64,000 nucleotides of DNA from Streptomyces qaidamensis (GTDB taxonomy: Bacteria > Actinomycetota > Actinomycetes > Streptomycetales > Streptomycetaceae): positions 5,084,001 through 5,148,000 of the forward strand of contig NZ_CP015098.1 of NCBI RefSeq assembly GCF_001611795.1, read 5' to 3'. The notes under the pieces are model-generated. The model did no database searches, was not told where the DNA came from, and saw only the letters and a program-made list of their open reading frames with translations. How positions within the stretch are numbered: the first letter of the stretch is position 1; the number at the start of each line of letters is the position of its first letter. Positions 24,497-33,690 of the stretch are shown piece after piece. Both the position numbers and the translations under genes were made by a program.

Positions 24497-25108
24497 CTAC
24501 TCGGGCAGCCGGAGTTCCAGGTCGGTACGAGGCGCCACGCCGTCTCGGGTGACGGCGTCCAGCAGACCGGCGACCGGGCCCCGGCCGGGCAGCTGTGCCT
24601 CGGGGTCCAGGTCGTGCCAGGGAGCCAGGACGAAGGCGCGTTCGTGGGCCCGGGGGTGGGGGAGAGTGAGCTGCGGGTCCTCGGAGACGACGTCGGCGTA
24701 GGAGACGATGTCGACGTCGAGGGTGCGGGGGCCCCAGTGCTCGTCGCGGACGCGGTGGAAGGCCTCCTCGACCGCGTGCGCACGCTCCAGGAGCGAGGAG
24801 GGCGGGAGGGTGGTCTTGAGGACCACGACGGCGTTGAAGTAGGCGGGCTGGCTGCCGGGGTCCACGCCCCAGGGCTGGGTCTCGTAGACGGGGGAGACGC
24901 CCTTGATGCGGACGCCGGGCGTGTCGCCCAGGGCGTCGATGGCTCCCTGGAGGGTTTCCAGGCGGTTGCCGAGGTTGGAGCCGAGGGCGACCACGGCCCG
25001 TTTGGGGTTGGACAGGGTGGTGTCGGCGGCGTCGACCTTCTCGACGACGGAGGTGGGTACCGGCTGTACGGTCGGGTCGGTCGGACCCTTGATGAAGGGC
25101 GCGGTCAT
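24497..25108 (-). CDS. folK: 6-hydroxymethyl-7,8-dihydropterin pyrophosphokinase
   Basis: The 203-residue kinase transfers pyrophosphate from ATP to hydroxymethyldihydropterin. HPPK signatures are VVALGSNLGNRLETLQGAI, SPVYETQPWGV, FNAVVVLKT, HWGPRTLDVDI and the final LPHPRAHERAFVLAPW. Its ATG overlaps the folB stop (ATGA), so the two are translationally coupled. The first 35 residues are an extension before the usual start of the fold and may be disordered. Confidence 0.97.
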   Translation of the reverse strand: MTAPFIKGPTDPTVQPVPTSVVEKVDAADTTLSNPKRAVVALGSNLGNRLETLQGAIDALGDTPGVRIKGVSPVYETQPWGVDPGSQPAYFNAVVVLKTTLPPSSLLERAHAVEEAFHRVRDEHWGPRTLDVDIVSYADVVSEDPQLTLPHPRAHERAFVLAPWHDLDPEAQLPGRGPVAGLLDAVTRDGVAPRTDLELRLPE

Positions 25109-25464
25109 GCTCGGCTCCGGGTGATGGTGACGGTCACGTCGTCGAAGGGGACGGTGATCGGGGCGTCCGGTTTGTGGACGCAGACCTCGACCTCCTGCAC
25201 TCCCTCGTGCTTCAGACAGGCCTGGGCGATGCGCTCGGCGAGCGTCTCGATGAGGTCGACGGGCTCGCCCTGGACGACGGCCACGACCTCCTCCGCCACG
25301 ATGCCGTAGTGCACGGTCTTCGCCAGGTCGTCGTCGGCCGCGGCCGGTCGGGTGTCCAGGCCGAGGACAAGGTCCACGATGAAGGTCTGGCCCTCCCTGC
25401 GTTCCTCGGGGAACACACCGTGGTGCCCGCGGGCCTTCAGGCCGCGCAGCGCGACACGATCCAC
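25105..25464 (-). CDS. folB: dihydroneopterin aldolase
   Basis: The 119-residue aldolase cleaves dihydroneopterin to hydroxymethyldihydropterin and glycolaldehyde. The family segments VALRGLKARGHHGVFPEER, VHYGIVAEEVVAVV, LIETLAERIAQACL and VCVHKPDAPI are present. The GTG at 25464 is preferred because GGAG lies 8 bases upstream; the GTG three codons earlier has no room for a site. Downstream it is coupled to folK. Upstream, 236 bases separate it from the NTF2-like gene. Confidence 0.96.
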   Translation of the reverse strand: MDRVALRGLKARGHHGVFPEERREGQTFIVDLVLGLDTRPAAADDDLAKTVHYGIVAEEVVAVVQGEPVDLIETLAERIAQACLKHEGVQEVEVCVHKPDAPITVPFDDVTVTITRSRA

Positions 25465-25700
25465 GCGAATCACTCCTGCAATCGTCGGTCAGGGCCGGGC
25501 GGTGCCGTGTGCGGTCGGCACACCGGCCTCGGTCGAATCTACCTGCGGGCACGGGCGGGCCCGGGCCACGGGGTGGCGGCTTTGGCCGGGCCCGGCGGGA
25601 TTCATCCGGCGTTTCCCCTGGGGAACCCGTCGGTGCACAGGTTGGTAGCCGCCCCTACCCGGGCGCCCGTGATTCCAACCACTTCATGCCGCCTACCCAC

Positions 25701-26207
25701 TCAGCCGGGGGTGTCGTCCTGTTCGTCCTCGTCGGTTTCGGCCAGGACGGGGGAAGCGTGGTGCGACCAGAGTTTCCACCCCAGGGGCGTGCGCCGGAAC
25801 ACGTTGGTGGCGACCACGAGCTGCCCGACGAGCGGGCCGAGCTCCTCGCCGGCGCCCTCGGGGGCGGGGCCGCCGCTGAGGATGTTCTCGGTGCAGTTGA
25901 CCAGGGCGGTGTCGCCGGTGACGGAGACGTGCACGTCGGTGAGGAAGAACTGGATGTAGTCGGTGTTCGCCATGATGAGCGCGTACGACCTCAGGACCTC
26001 CCCCCGGCCGGTGAGCACGGGCCAGCCGGGGTGTACGCAGGAGACCACGCCGGTGTCGGCCGGGTCGTGGTAGCTCTCGTCGACGCCCAGGTCGGAGGGG
26101 GTGAGCCAGAGCGACGCCAGTTCCTCGAAGTCGCCCTGTTCCAGTGCCTCGTAGAAGGCGGTGTTGGCGGCCTCGACCTGCTCGACGTCGGTGTGCGGGG
26201 CGCTCAC
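25701..26207 (-). CDS. NTF2-like (SnoaL/DUF4440-type) protein within the folate cluster
   Basis: The 168-residue protein has the cone-shaped alpha+beta fold signature: VEAANTAFYEALEQGDFEELASLW at the start, CVHPGWPVLTGRGEVLRSY in the middle, VTGDTALVNCTENI and a final WKLWSHHASPV. The motif CVHPGWP is common in actinobacterial members. No catalytic residue set can be fixed. Its GTG start overlaps the folP stop (GTGA), so it is coupled to folP. A steroid isomerase-like or polyketide cyclase-like catalytic role, or a ligand-binding role, are all possible. Confidence 0.85.
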   Translation of the reverse strand: MSAPHTDVEQVEAANTAFYEALEQGDFEELASLWLTPSDLGVDESYHDPADTGVVSCVHPGWPVLTGRGEVLRSYALIMANTDYIQFFLTDVHVSVTGDTALVNCTENILSGGPAPEGAGEELGPLVGQLVVATNVFRRTPLGWKLWSHHASPVLAETDEDEQDDTPG

Positions 26208-27085
26208 CGGGTTCCTTCTGTGCCGGTGCGGGCTCCCGCGATGGCGCGGGCGACGCGGACCGCGTCGGCCGTGGCGCGGACCTCGTGGACGCGGACGGCC
26301 CAGGCGCCGGCGTGCGCGGCGAGCGCGGAGACGGCGGCGGTGGCCGCGTCGCGTTCGCGTGCGGGCGGCGGCGGGCCGTCGGGGCCGGCGAGGATCCGGC
26401 CGAGGAAGCGTTTGCGGGAGGCGGCGACGAGCAGGGGGTGGCCGAGGGCGAGGACGCGGTCGAGGCCGGCGAGGAGGGCGAGGTCGTGCTCGGCGTCCTT
26501 GGAGAAGCCGAGGCCGGGGTCGACGATGACGCGGCCGGGCGCGATGCCTCCGGCCAGGACGGCCTCCACGCGTGCGTGCAGTTCGTCGACGACTTCGGTG
26601 ACGACGTCGGTGTACTCGCCCCTGACGTTGCCGCCCTGGAGGAAGCCGCGCCAGTGCATGACGACGAAGGGGGCTCCGGCGTCGGCGACGGCCGGGATCA
26701 TGCGGGGGTCGGCGAGGCCGCCGCTGACGTCGTTGACGAGGGCGGCGCCGGCCGCGAGGGCCCGTTCGGCGACGGAGGCGCGCATGGTGTCGACGGAGAC
26801 CGTGACGCCCTCGGAGGCCAGGCCGCGGACGACGGGGACGACGCGGCGCAGTTCCTCGGCCTCGTCGACCCGGGTGGCTCCGGGGCGGGTGGACTCGCCG
26901 CCGACGTCGACCAGGTCGGCGCCCTCGGCGACCAGGTCCAGGCCGTGCTTGACGGCGGCCGTGGTGTCGAAGAAGCGGCCGCCGTCGGAGAAGGAGTCGG
27001 GGGTGACGTTCACGACTCCCATGACCGCGCAGCGGTCCCGTTCCGGTAGGCCCGCCACGCGCCCGCGTCCGCTCTGGTTGCTCAT
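26204..27085 (-). CDS. folP: dihydropteroate synthase
   Basis: This 293-residue TIM-barrel enzyme joins p-aminobenzoate to hydroxymethyldihydropterin pyrophosphate and is the sulphonamide target. Conserved blocks are MGVVNVTPDSFSDGG, GADLVDVGGESTRPGA, VSVDTMRASVAERAL, VNDVSGG, MHWRGF, DPGLGFSKDAEHDLALLAG and SRKRFLG. The ATG at 27085 is the likely start. It heads the minus-strand folate group and is coupled to the NTF2-like gene. Confidence 0.97.
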   Translation of the reverse strand: MSNQSGRGRVAGLPERDRCAVMGVVNVTPDSFSDGGRFFDTTAAVKHGLDLVAEGADLVDVGGESTRPGATRVDEAEELRRVVPVVRGLASEGVTVSVDTMRASVAERALAAGAALVNDVSGGLADPRMIPAVADAGAPFVVMHWRGFLQGGNVRGEYTDVVTEVVDELHARVEAVLAGGIAPGRVIVDPGLGFSKDAEHDLALLAGLDRVLALGHPLLVAASRKRFLGRILAGPDGPPPPARERDAATAAVSALAAHAGAWAVRVHEVRATADAVRVARAIAGARTGTEGTR

Positions 27086-27158
27086 ATGTTCAGCGTAGGC
27101 CCCGGCGGGGGTCGTCAGGCGTTGCGGCCCGGGCGACGGCCGCGTGGGGGATGCCGTG

Positions 27159-29015
27159 CTACGCCGCCCGGACACCCCGTTCCGCGGTGCCGTGGGCGCA
27201 CGGGCGGTGGGCGGCCGGGCGTCGCCGGCGCAGGAAGCGCGGCAGGGGCAGGGCGAGCGTGACGAAGCCCTCGGCCTGCATCGCGGCGAATCCGATGCGG
27301 GGCAGGTCGGCGGAGGCGCGGTAGACGACGAAGCGCGGCTCCCAGCGCGGCTGGAACTTGGCGTTGAATTTGTACAGGGACTCGATCTGGAACCAGCGGG
27401 AGAGGAAGACCAGCAGTCCGCGCCAGGCGCGCAGTACCGGGCCGGCGCCGATCTTCTCGCCGCGTGCGAGGGCGGCGCGGAACATGGCGAAGTTGAGGGA
27501 GACGCGTGCGACGCCCAGTCTGGGGGCGGCCTGGAGGGCGGCCACGATGAGCAGTTCGTTCATTCCGGGGTCGGCCGAGCGGTCGCGGCGCATCAGGTCC
27601 AGGGAGACGCCGTCGGTGCCCCAGGGCACGAAGTGCAGGATCGCCTTCAGGTCGCCGTAGGGGCCCGGGTGGTCGTCCTGCTTGTGGGCGGTGGCGATGA
27701 GGCAGTCGCCGTCGGCGGGGTCGCCGACGCGGCCCAGGGCCATGGAGAAGCCGCGTTCGGTGTCGGTGCCGCGCCAGTCGTCGGCGGCCTGCCGGATGCG
27801 CTCCAGTTCGGCTTCGCCGAGGTCACGGACACGTCGTACCCGGGTTTCGTAACCGGCGCGCTCGATGCGCTTGACCATCTGGCGCACGTTGCGCATCGCG
27901 CGGCCGGCGAGGGAGAAATCCGCGACGTCCACCACCGCCTCGTCGCCCAGTTCGAGGGCGTCGAGCCCGGTCTCGCGGGTCCACACCTCGCCGCCGGTCT
28001 CGGAGCAGCCCATGACGGCGGGGGTCCAGGAGTGGGCCTTGGCCTCGTCCATGAACCGTTCGATGGCGCCGGGCCAGGCCTCGACGTCGCCGATCGGGTC
28101 GCCGCTGGCGAGCATCACGCCGGAGACCACGCGGTAGGTCACGGCGGCCTTGCCGCTGGGGGAGAAGACGACGGCCTTGTCGCGGCGCAGGGCGAAGTGG
28201 CCGAGGGAGTCGCGGCGCCCGTGCTTGTCGAGCAGGGCGCGCAGCCGGGCCTCGTCCTCCTCGGTGAGCCGTGCGGCGGGGTGTTCCGGGCGGAAGGCCA
28301 GGTAGATCGTGGTGACGGCGGTGAGCAGGCCGAGGGCGCCGAGGGAGAAGGCGACGGTCCAGGAGGTGTTGCCCTGGTAGTCGACCGGGCCCTCGAAGCC
28401 GAACAGGCCGTAGATGACGTGGGCGATGCGGTCGGCGAGGCTGGGGTCGCCGACGATGCGTTCGCCGTGGACGCTGACGATGAGCAGCCCGAGCAGGAGC
28501 GAACCGGCGCTCATGAGGACGAAGTTGGCGAGGGCCCGCCAGCGGCTGCGCGGGTCGGGCAGGGCGTTGAACTGGTCCCGGTGGCGCAGCAGGGGTGCCA
28601 GCAGGGCCAGGGAGATCAGCATCCCCACGAGTGAGTGCCGGTAGGTGAACTGCGCGACGGCACCGGCGGGCAGGAGCGCCACGGCGGCCCGCCACGCCCG
28701 GCGTTTGCCGCGCTTGAGGCCGTGCGCGAGCAGCAGCAACAGCACACCGGTGCTGAGGGCCAGGGCGGCCGCGAACGGGCCGAGCGCGCCGGGCAGGACC
28801 TCGGCGATGGCGTGCATCCGGCTGTGCCGGAAGCGGGGGAAGACGCCCGCGGCGATGTCCAGGACGCCCACCAGGGCGCAGGCTCTGCCGACGAGGACGG
28901 GGACGGCTTCGGGGCGTGGCCCGCGCAGTATCCGGCTCACCCGGCCCGGACGGGCCGTGCCGCTGCCGCGGCTCGGAACCTCGCCCGACATTTCCTCATC
29001 TGTCCTGACAGACAT
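27159..29015 (-). CDS. MprF/LysX-like aminoacyl-phospholipid synthase (DUF2156 family)
   Basis: The 618-residue protein has about six N-terminal membrane segments (residues 30-235) and a C-terminal DUF2156 domain made of two GNAT-like lobes (about 260-600). Recognisable segments are FSPSGKAAVTYRVVSGVMLASGDPIGD and the end LYKFNAKFQPRWEPRFVVYR. This matches proteins that transfer an amino acid from aminoacyl-tRNA to phosphatidylglycerol, changing membrane charge and antimicrobial-peptide resistance. It lacks the fused lysyl-tRNA synthetase domain of mycobacterial LysX. The amino acid is not determinable. The ATG at 29015 is a moderate choice; other in-frame starts exist. Confidence 0.85.
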   Translation of the reverse strand: MSVRTDEEMSGEVPSRGSGTARPGRVSRILRGPRPEAVPVLVGRACALVGVLDIAAGVFPRFRHSRMHAIAEVLPGALGPFAAALALSTGVLLLLLAHGLKRGKRRAWRAAVALLPAGAVAQFTYRHSLVGMLISLALLAPLLRHRDQFNALPDPRSRWRALANFVLMSAGSLLLGLLIVSVHGERIVGDPSLADRIAHVIYGLFGFEGPVDYQGNTSWTVAFSLGALGLLTAVTTIYLAFRPEHPAARLTEEDEARLRALLDKHGRRDSLGHFALRRDKAVVFSPSGKAAVTYRVVSGVMLASGDPIGDVEAWPGAIERFMDEAKAHSWTPAVMGCSETGGEVWTRETGLDALELGDEAVVDVADFSLAGRAMRNVRQMVKRIERAGYETRVRRVRDLGEAELERIRQAADDWRGTDTERGFSMALGRVGDPADGDCLIATAHKQDDHPGPYGDLKAILHFVPWGTDGVSLDLMRRDRSADPGMNELLIVAALQAAPRLGVARVSLNFAMFRAALARGEKIGAGPVLRAWRGLLVFLSRWFQIESLYKFNAKFQPRWEPRFVVYRASADLPRIGFAAMQAEGFVTLALPLPRFLRRRRPAAHRPCAHGTAERGVRAA

Positions 29016-29221
29016 CGCATCCCGTAGTTCTGCGAGAGACCTTGGATCCGGTGCCGATTCGGGCATCCGGCGACATTGCGCCCTCTAGGACGGTGTCTCG
29101 TGGGGAGAGGTTCACTCCCCACGTCAAAGCCGTGTCAAAGGCCGAGGAAAGTCCGGGACAAGCCCTTGCGAAGGTGTGTGCGGGGCGGGCCGGGCAGAGA
29201 GTGCGGACAGGTAACCAACCC

Positions 29222-30346
29222 ATGGGTCTGACGAGCAACAAAACGCTGGTGCTGGCGGTGCTGTCCGCGGTGCTGCTGTTCGCCGGCACGGTCTGGCTGT
29301 GGCCACGGCTGGCCCGGCGCAGTTGGCGTGCCGTGGGTGGGCGTATCGGCCTGCTGCTGGGCACGCAGCTGGCGCTGTTCGCCGCGGTGGGCCTCGCCGC
29401 CAACCAGGCCTTCGGCTTCTACGCGAGCTGGGCGGACCTGTTCGGGCAGGAGAAGGACCAGGGTGTGGTCGTCGACCACACGCCGGGCGGCGGTCCGCTG
29501 GAGGTGGTCGGCTCGCGCCGGGTGCCGGGGGCGGGCGGTGCGCTGCCCCGGGCCGGCGGCCGGGTCCAGGAGGTCGGCATCGTGGGCCGTACGACGCGGA
29601 TCGCCACGCCCGCGTACGTCTATCTGCCGCCGGAGTACTTCCAGCCGCGGTACCGCACCCACAGGTTCCCGACGGCCGTCGTGCTGACCGGCTATCCGGG
29701 TACGGCGTCGGCGCTGGTGGAGAAGCTCCACTATCCGCGTACGGCTCTGGAACTTGCCCGGGACGGCCGGGCGAAGCCGATGATCCTCGTGATGATGCGG
29801 CCCACGGTGACGCCGCCCCGGGACACGGAGTGCGTCGACATCCCGGGTGGTCCGCAGACCGAGTCGTTCTTCGCGAAGGACCTCCCCGACGCGTTGCGCT
29901 CGCACTACAGGGTGGCCGAAAAGGCGGGCGGTCTGGGCATCATCGGCAACTCCACGGGCGGCTACTGCGCGTTGAAGATCGCGCTGCACCATCCCGATGT
30001 GTACGCCGCCGGGGCGGGCTTGTCCGCTTACTACAAGGCGCCGATCGACGCCACGACGGGCGATCTCTTCCAGGGCGACAAGGCGCTGCGCAATCGCGCC
30101 GATCTGTGGTGGTACCTCGCACACATGCCCGCTCCGGACACGTCGCTGCTGGTCAGCAGCAGCAGGCGGGGCGAGACCAACTACCGGGACACGCTGAGGT
30201 TCATAGAGCGGGTGAAGGACACCGGGCGGACGGGGATCTCGTCGATCGTCCTGGAAAGCGGCGGGCACAACTTCAACACCTGGCGGCGTGAGATTCCGGC
30301 GGCGCTGGAGTGGATGAGCGAGCGGCTGACAGAGCCATTGAAATGA
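29222..30346 (+). CDS. membrane-anchored alpha/beta-hydrolase esterase (antigen 85/esterase D-like)
   Basis: The 374-residue protein has two N-terminal hydrophobic segments (VLAVLSAVLLFAGTVWLWP and GLLLGTQLALFAAVGLAANQAFG), then an extracytoplasmic hydrolase domain. The nucleophile is Ser244 in GIIGNSTGGYCAL and the histidine is His349 in SGGHNFNTW; the acid is probably an Asp or Glu between them. An HHxxYAAGAGLSAYY segment follows the nucleophile as in mycolyltransferase-like esterases. The ATG at 29222 has only a weak AGG upstream. It is divergent from the MprF-like gene, so a shared envelope role is possible. Confidence 0.85.
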   Translation: MGLTSNKTLVLAVLSAVLLFAGTVWLWPRLARRSWRAVGGRIGLLLGTQLALFAAVGLAANQAFGFYASWADLFGQEKDQGVVVDHTPGGGPLEVVGSRRVPGAGGALPRAGGRVQEVGIVGRTTRIATPAYVYLPPEYFQPRYRTHRFPTAVVLTGYPGTASALVEKLHYPRTALELARDGRAKPMILVMMRPTVTPPRDTECVDIPGGPQTESFFAKDLPDALRSHYRVAEKAGGLGIIGNSTGGYCALKIALHHPDVYAAGAGLSAYYKAPIDATTGDLFQGDKALRNRADLWWYLAHMPAPDTSLLVSSSRRGETNYRDTLRFIERVKDTGRTGISSIVLESGGHNFNTWRREIPAALEWMSERLTEPLK

Positions 30347-30475
30347 TCTTGGGAATGGGGAGAGCGGCCGATTCCGGTTCTTCCCGGGTTCTGATGCCGT
30401 GTGAACGTTTCGGTGTGGTTTTGTTTTTGCGGGGTGGGTCACCATGATTCGCCTACGCGCGGTAAGTTTCTGGCC

Positions 30476-31738
30476 ATGCCACGTGGACGTCACCGTCATT
30501 CCCCGCCCCTTCACAGGATGCTGCCCCCGTCGGCGATCGCAGGCGTCTCCCTCGTCTGCGCGTTGGGGCCCTGGGTGTTCACGGAGCCGATGGTGCTCCG
30601 CGGTCTGGCCGCGGCCGCCGCGGCGACGGCGGTCATCGGCGCGGTCGTGCTGCGCCGTTGGGACACCCAGGCGGGCAAGCGCGTCGCCGACCTCACGCGC
30701 GCGCGTGCGAGCGACGAGTGGCGCTTCGAGGAACGCGTCGCCGAACTGGAGGCCGACCTGGACGAGTCGCGCGAACTGCGGGCGAAGCTGGAGCAGCGGC
30801 TGCGCGCCAAGCGCACGGAACTGGCCGGTCTGCGCAACGAACACGCCGCGCTGCTGCGCCGGTACGCCACTGCGGAGGCCGAACGCGCGAGCGTCCTCGA
30901 AGACCGCCGGATGCTCGAGATAGAGGCGACGGCTCCGGTACGGGCCGCGTTGCCGGCGGGGGCGTCGGCCACGGCGGACACCGCGCCGGACACGGACGGG
31001 CCGTCCGCCGCTCTCGCCGTGGAGGAGGAGCCCGCGGTTCCCCCCGTGTTCTCGCCCGAGGGTTCCCGGCTGTTCCTGCGGGCCGCGGTCGCACTCGCCC
31101 GCTTCGACGGCGAGACGGCGCCGGTCCCGGACCCGGACGGCGGCGGCGACGGCGACGGGGTCCCGAAGGGCGAGGACGCGGAGCCCGCGCAGGAGCCGAA
31201 GCAGGAGCAGGCGGAGCAGGAGCAGGCGGAGCAGCGGGAGCAGGCGCCGGAGGACGAGGCGCAGGGGCAGTCCGAGGCGGACGACGGGCACGAGCGCACG
31301 ACCGCCGAGACGTCCGCGCCGACCGCCGGGACGTCCCTGCCCGGCGACGGGGCCGCCGTGCCGGCCGGCGAGAGCGGCCGGCTCCCGGAGCCCGCGCGGG
31401 CCGAGCAGCCCACGGGCCGGCGCTCCGGCCACTACACCGTGCCGACCGCCGTGGCCGTCCCGCCGCAGTCGCCGGTGCGGCGTCCGCAGGCCGGGGGCGG
31501 GTTCGACTTCTTCGGCACGAAGGCGGGCACCTCGCGGGCGGCCCTGGAAGCCGTACAGAACGAGGACCTCGCCGATGTCGTCGGCCAGGAGGCGCTCGCC
31601 CTGCACAAGGCCGAGACGGAGGCCCGCTACAAGCCGGCCGACGAGGAGTCTCGCGGCATCGGCCAGGTCATCGACCTGACGGCGCACGACGAGACGGAGC
31701 AGATCGACGTACAGGGGCTGCGCAGCGCGGTGTCCTGA
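30476..31738 (+). CDS. hypothetical membrane-anchored coiled-coil protein with Glu/Gln-rich linker
   Basis: I do not recognise the family as one of known function. The 420-residue product has a basic N-terminus, two hydrophobic segments (AIAGVSLVCALGPWVF and VLRGLAAAAAATAVIGAVVL), a strong coiled coil (about residues 75-145, rich in ELEADLDESRELRAKLEQRL-type heptads) and a long acidic disordered region with EQAEQEQAEQREQ repeats. A conserved-looking C-terminal segment, GGFDFFGTKAGTSRAALEAV, closes the protein. The layout suggests a scaffold tethered to the membrane. The start has no clear ribosome site. A 16-bp hairpin terminator follows. Confidence 0.75.
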   Translation: MPRGRHRHSPPLHRMLPPSAIAGVSLVCALGPWVFTEPMVLRGLAAAAAATAVIGAVVLRRWDTQAGKRVADLTRARASDEWRFEERVAELEADLDESRELRAKLEQRLRAKRTELAGLRNEHAALLRRYATAEAERASVLEDRRMLEIEATAPVRAALPAGASATADTAPDTDGPSAALAVEEEPAVPPVFSPEGSRLFLRAAVALARFDGETAPVPDPDGGGDGDGVPKGEDAEPAQEPKQEQAEQEQAEQREQAPEDEAQGQSEADDGHERTTAETSAPTAGTSLPGDGAAVPAGESGRLPEPARAEQPTGRRSGHYTVPTAVAVPPQSPVRRPQAGGGFDFFGTKAGTSRAALEAVQNEDLADVVGQEALALHKAETEARYKPADEESRGIGQVIDLTAHDETEQIDVQGLRSAVS

Positions 31739-31750
31739 CGCTTCATCCGA

Positions 31751-31786
31751 CGCAGGGCCCCTCGGCTACGGCCGAGGGGCCCTGCG
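31751..31786. terminator. strong hairpin between convergent genes
   Basis: CGCAGGGCCCCTCGGC (31751-31766) pairs perfectly over 16 bases with 31771-31786 around the loop TACG. It can serve the coiled-coil gene and the convergent PH-domain gene, which ends at 31798. Confidence 0.88.
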
Positions 31787-31797
31787 CCTGTGCACGG

Positions 31798-33132
31798 TCA
31801 CGCCATCCAGCGGTCCGGCCGCGCGTCCCGGCGCCCCGTGCGGGACCGTTCCGCCTGTGCCGCCAGCAGCTCGCGCCCCTCGGCCGCGTCCCGCAGCCGG
31901 GCCCGCACCGTCTTGTTCGCGCCCGTGTCCACACACACGTCGGCGAGGCCCCGGGCCCGTTCCCACGGCCCCTGTGTCATCCGCACGCTCTGCACCTTGG
32001 CGTGCGGCACCAGCGCCAGGCTCCGCCGCAGCAGCCCGGACCGGGACGCGAACACCGCGTCCGTGACGGCGAGTCCGTACCCGCGCCACCACAGCGGCAC
32101 GCACCAGCGGGCGCTGCGCGGCGCCGGTGAAAGGTCCGCGGGTCCCGGCACGCTCACCCCGGGCAGCACGCGCGCGACGACGTCCTCGGCGATCTCGCGC
32201 GGGGCGACCGGCACCAGCACGGAGTTGGACGAGCCCGCGACATCCAGTTCGACGCGGACCCAGCCGCGCCGCCGCCACAGCAGCGGTTCCACGATCCGCA
32301 CGGTCTGGACGCGTCCCGGCGGCACCGTCTCGTGCGACCGGTCCAGCAGCCCGTGGTCGATACGCAGCCCGTCGGGCGACTCGCCCAGCGTCCAGTCGTA
32401 CTCGGCGACGAACCGCCCGACGCTGCTCGCGCCCGCCGCGCCCAGCAGCGGCAGGGCGACCGCGAGGACCGTCCACAGGCTGTGGGTGACCAGCCACAGC
32501 ACCGGCGGGACGACGAGCGCCGCGGCCAGCGACAGCCAGGTCGCTCCCGTCAGCACCAGCGACAGGGCGAGAACGCCGGGCGGCACCCGCAACAGCCGCC
32601 GGGACGGGGCCTCACCGACCTCGTGCGCGGTCTCGGGTGCGAAACCGGCCGCCCGGGCGAGCAGTTCGGCCCGCAGCGTCCGCGCCTCGTCCGCGCCGAG
32701 GAAGGCCAGTTCGTCCTTCTTGTCGGTGCCTATGACGTCGAGTTTCAGCTTGGCGACGCCCGCGACCCGGGCCAGCAGCGGCTGGGTGACGTCGATGGCC
32801 TGGATCCGCTCCAGCCGGATGTGCGCGGTGCGCCGGAAGACCAGCCCGGTGCGGATGCGCAGTTCGGTCTCGGTCACCGCGAAGTGCGTGAACCACCAGG
32901 AGCAGAAGCCGTAGAGGGCTGCGGCCGGGACGAGCACCGCCAGGCCGATCAGCAGGGTGGTCGTCGTCAGCCGGGTCAGATGGCGCTGCGCCCCGTCCGG
33001 GTCGTGCACGGCCCAGCCGATCAGCACGGCGACCGGTGCCCAGGCGCGACGCAGCGGGGTGACGGGGTGCAGCCGCCGCTCGGTCACCTCTGGGGCGGCC
33101 TCGGAGGCCTCGGCGGCCCCGGGCGCCGTCAC
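31798..33132 (-). CDS. bacterial PH-domain (bPH2, YdbT-like) membrane protein
   Basis: This 444-residue protein has several membrane segments (LLIGLAVLVPAAALYGFCSWW, LALSLVLTGATWLSLAAALVVPPVLWLVT and others) alternating with bPH2 domains. The typical bPH2 motif is visible in HFAVTETELRIRTGLVFRRTAHIRLERIQAIDV, with weaker repeats at YDWTLGESPDGLRIDHGLL and RGYGLAVTDAVFASRSGLL, giving three PH-like modules. In Bacillus the YdbS/YdbT pair confers resistance to amylocyclicin-type bacteriocins. Its GTG overlaps the stop of the smaller PH protein by 4 bases, so the pair is coupled. Exact function here is unknown. Confidence 0.88.
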   Translation of the reverse strand: MTAPGAAEASEAAPEVTERRLHPVTPLRRAWAPVAVLIGWAVHDPDGAQRHLTRLTTTTLLIGLAVLVPAAALYGFCSWWFTHFAVTETELRIRTGLVFRRTAHIRLERIQAIDVTQPLLARVAGVAKLKLDVIGTDKKDELAFLGADEARTLRAELLARAAGFAPETAHEVGEAPSRRLLRVPPGVLALSLVLTGATWLSLAAALVVPPVLWLVTHSLWTVLAVALPLLGAAGASSVGRFVAEYDWTLGESPDGLRIDHGLLDRSHETVPPGRVQTVRIVEPLLWRRRGWVRVELDVAGSSNSVLVPVAPREIAEDVVARVLPGVSVPGPADLSPAPRSARWCVPLWWRGYGLAVTDAVFASRSGLLRRSLALVPHAKVQSVRMTQGPWERARGLADVCVDTGANKTVRARLRDAAEGRELLAAQAERSRTGRRDARPDRWMA

Positions 33133-33659
33133 AGCCCCGCCGACCGGGCTTCGCCCAGCTCGGTGAGCCGGTCGCGCAGCCGCTCCGCCTCGGCCGGGTC
33201 CAGGCCGGGGATGGTCGCGTCGGTCGCCGCCGCGGCCGTGTGCAGCTGCACACTGGCCAGCCCGAAGTGCCGCTCGACGGGCCCGGAGGTGACCTCGACC
33301 AGCTGCATCCGCCCGTACGGCACCACCGTCTCCTCGCGCCACAGCACGCCCCGGCTGATCAGCAGGTCGTCGGCCCGCTCGGCGTACCGCCAGGAACGCC
33401 AGTTGCGCTCGGTCATCACCCAGCCCCAGACCAGCAGCGCCAGCGGCGGCAGTGCGAAGGCGGACCAGGCGGGCCCGGCCAGCAGCCCCGGCACCAGCCC
33501 GGCGGCCAGGGTGATCAGCCCGAGCCACACCACCAGCAGCAGCCGGCGCATCTTCAGCAGGCCGGGCGGCAGCGCGATCCACACCGGCTCGCCCCCGGCC
33601 GCCTCGACCGTGCCCTGCGACGCGTCCGGTCCCGTGTCCTGCGCACTCCCCGTATCCAT
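33129..33659 (-). CDS. bacterial PH-domain (bPH2, YdbS-like) membrane protein
   Basis: The 176-residue partner has two hydrophobic segments (LLLVVWLGLITLAAGLVPGLL and WSAFALPPLALLVWGWVMT) and one bPH2 domain (YAERADDLLISRGVLWREETVVPYGRMQLVEVTSGPVERHFG). It is the upstream gene of a coupled pair with the YdbT-like protein. A TACGCT hexamer 6 bases before the ATG suggests a leaderless transcript. Only 31 bases separate its start from that of the divergent nuoD2. Confidence 0.88.
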   Translation of the reverse strand: MDTGSAQDTGPDASQGTVEAAGGEPVWIALPPGLLKMRRLLLVVWLGLITLAAGLVPGLLAGPAWSAFALPPLALLVWGWVMTERNWRSWRYAERADDLLISRGVLWREETVVPYGRMQLVEVTSGPVERHFGLASVQLHTAAAATDATIPGLDPAEAERLRDRLTELGEARSAGL

Positions 33660-33690
33660 GGGCCCAGCGTACGTAGGAGAGACTGTGTCC

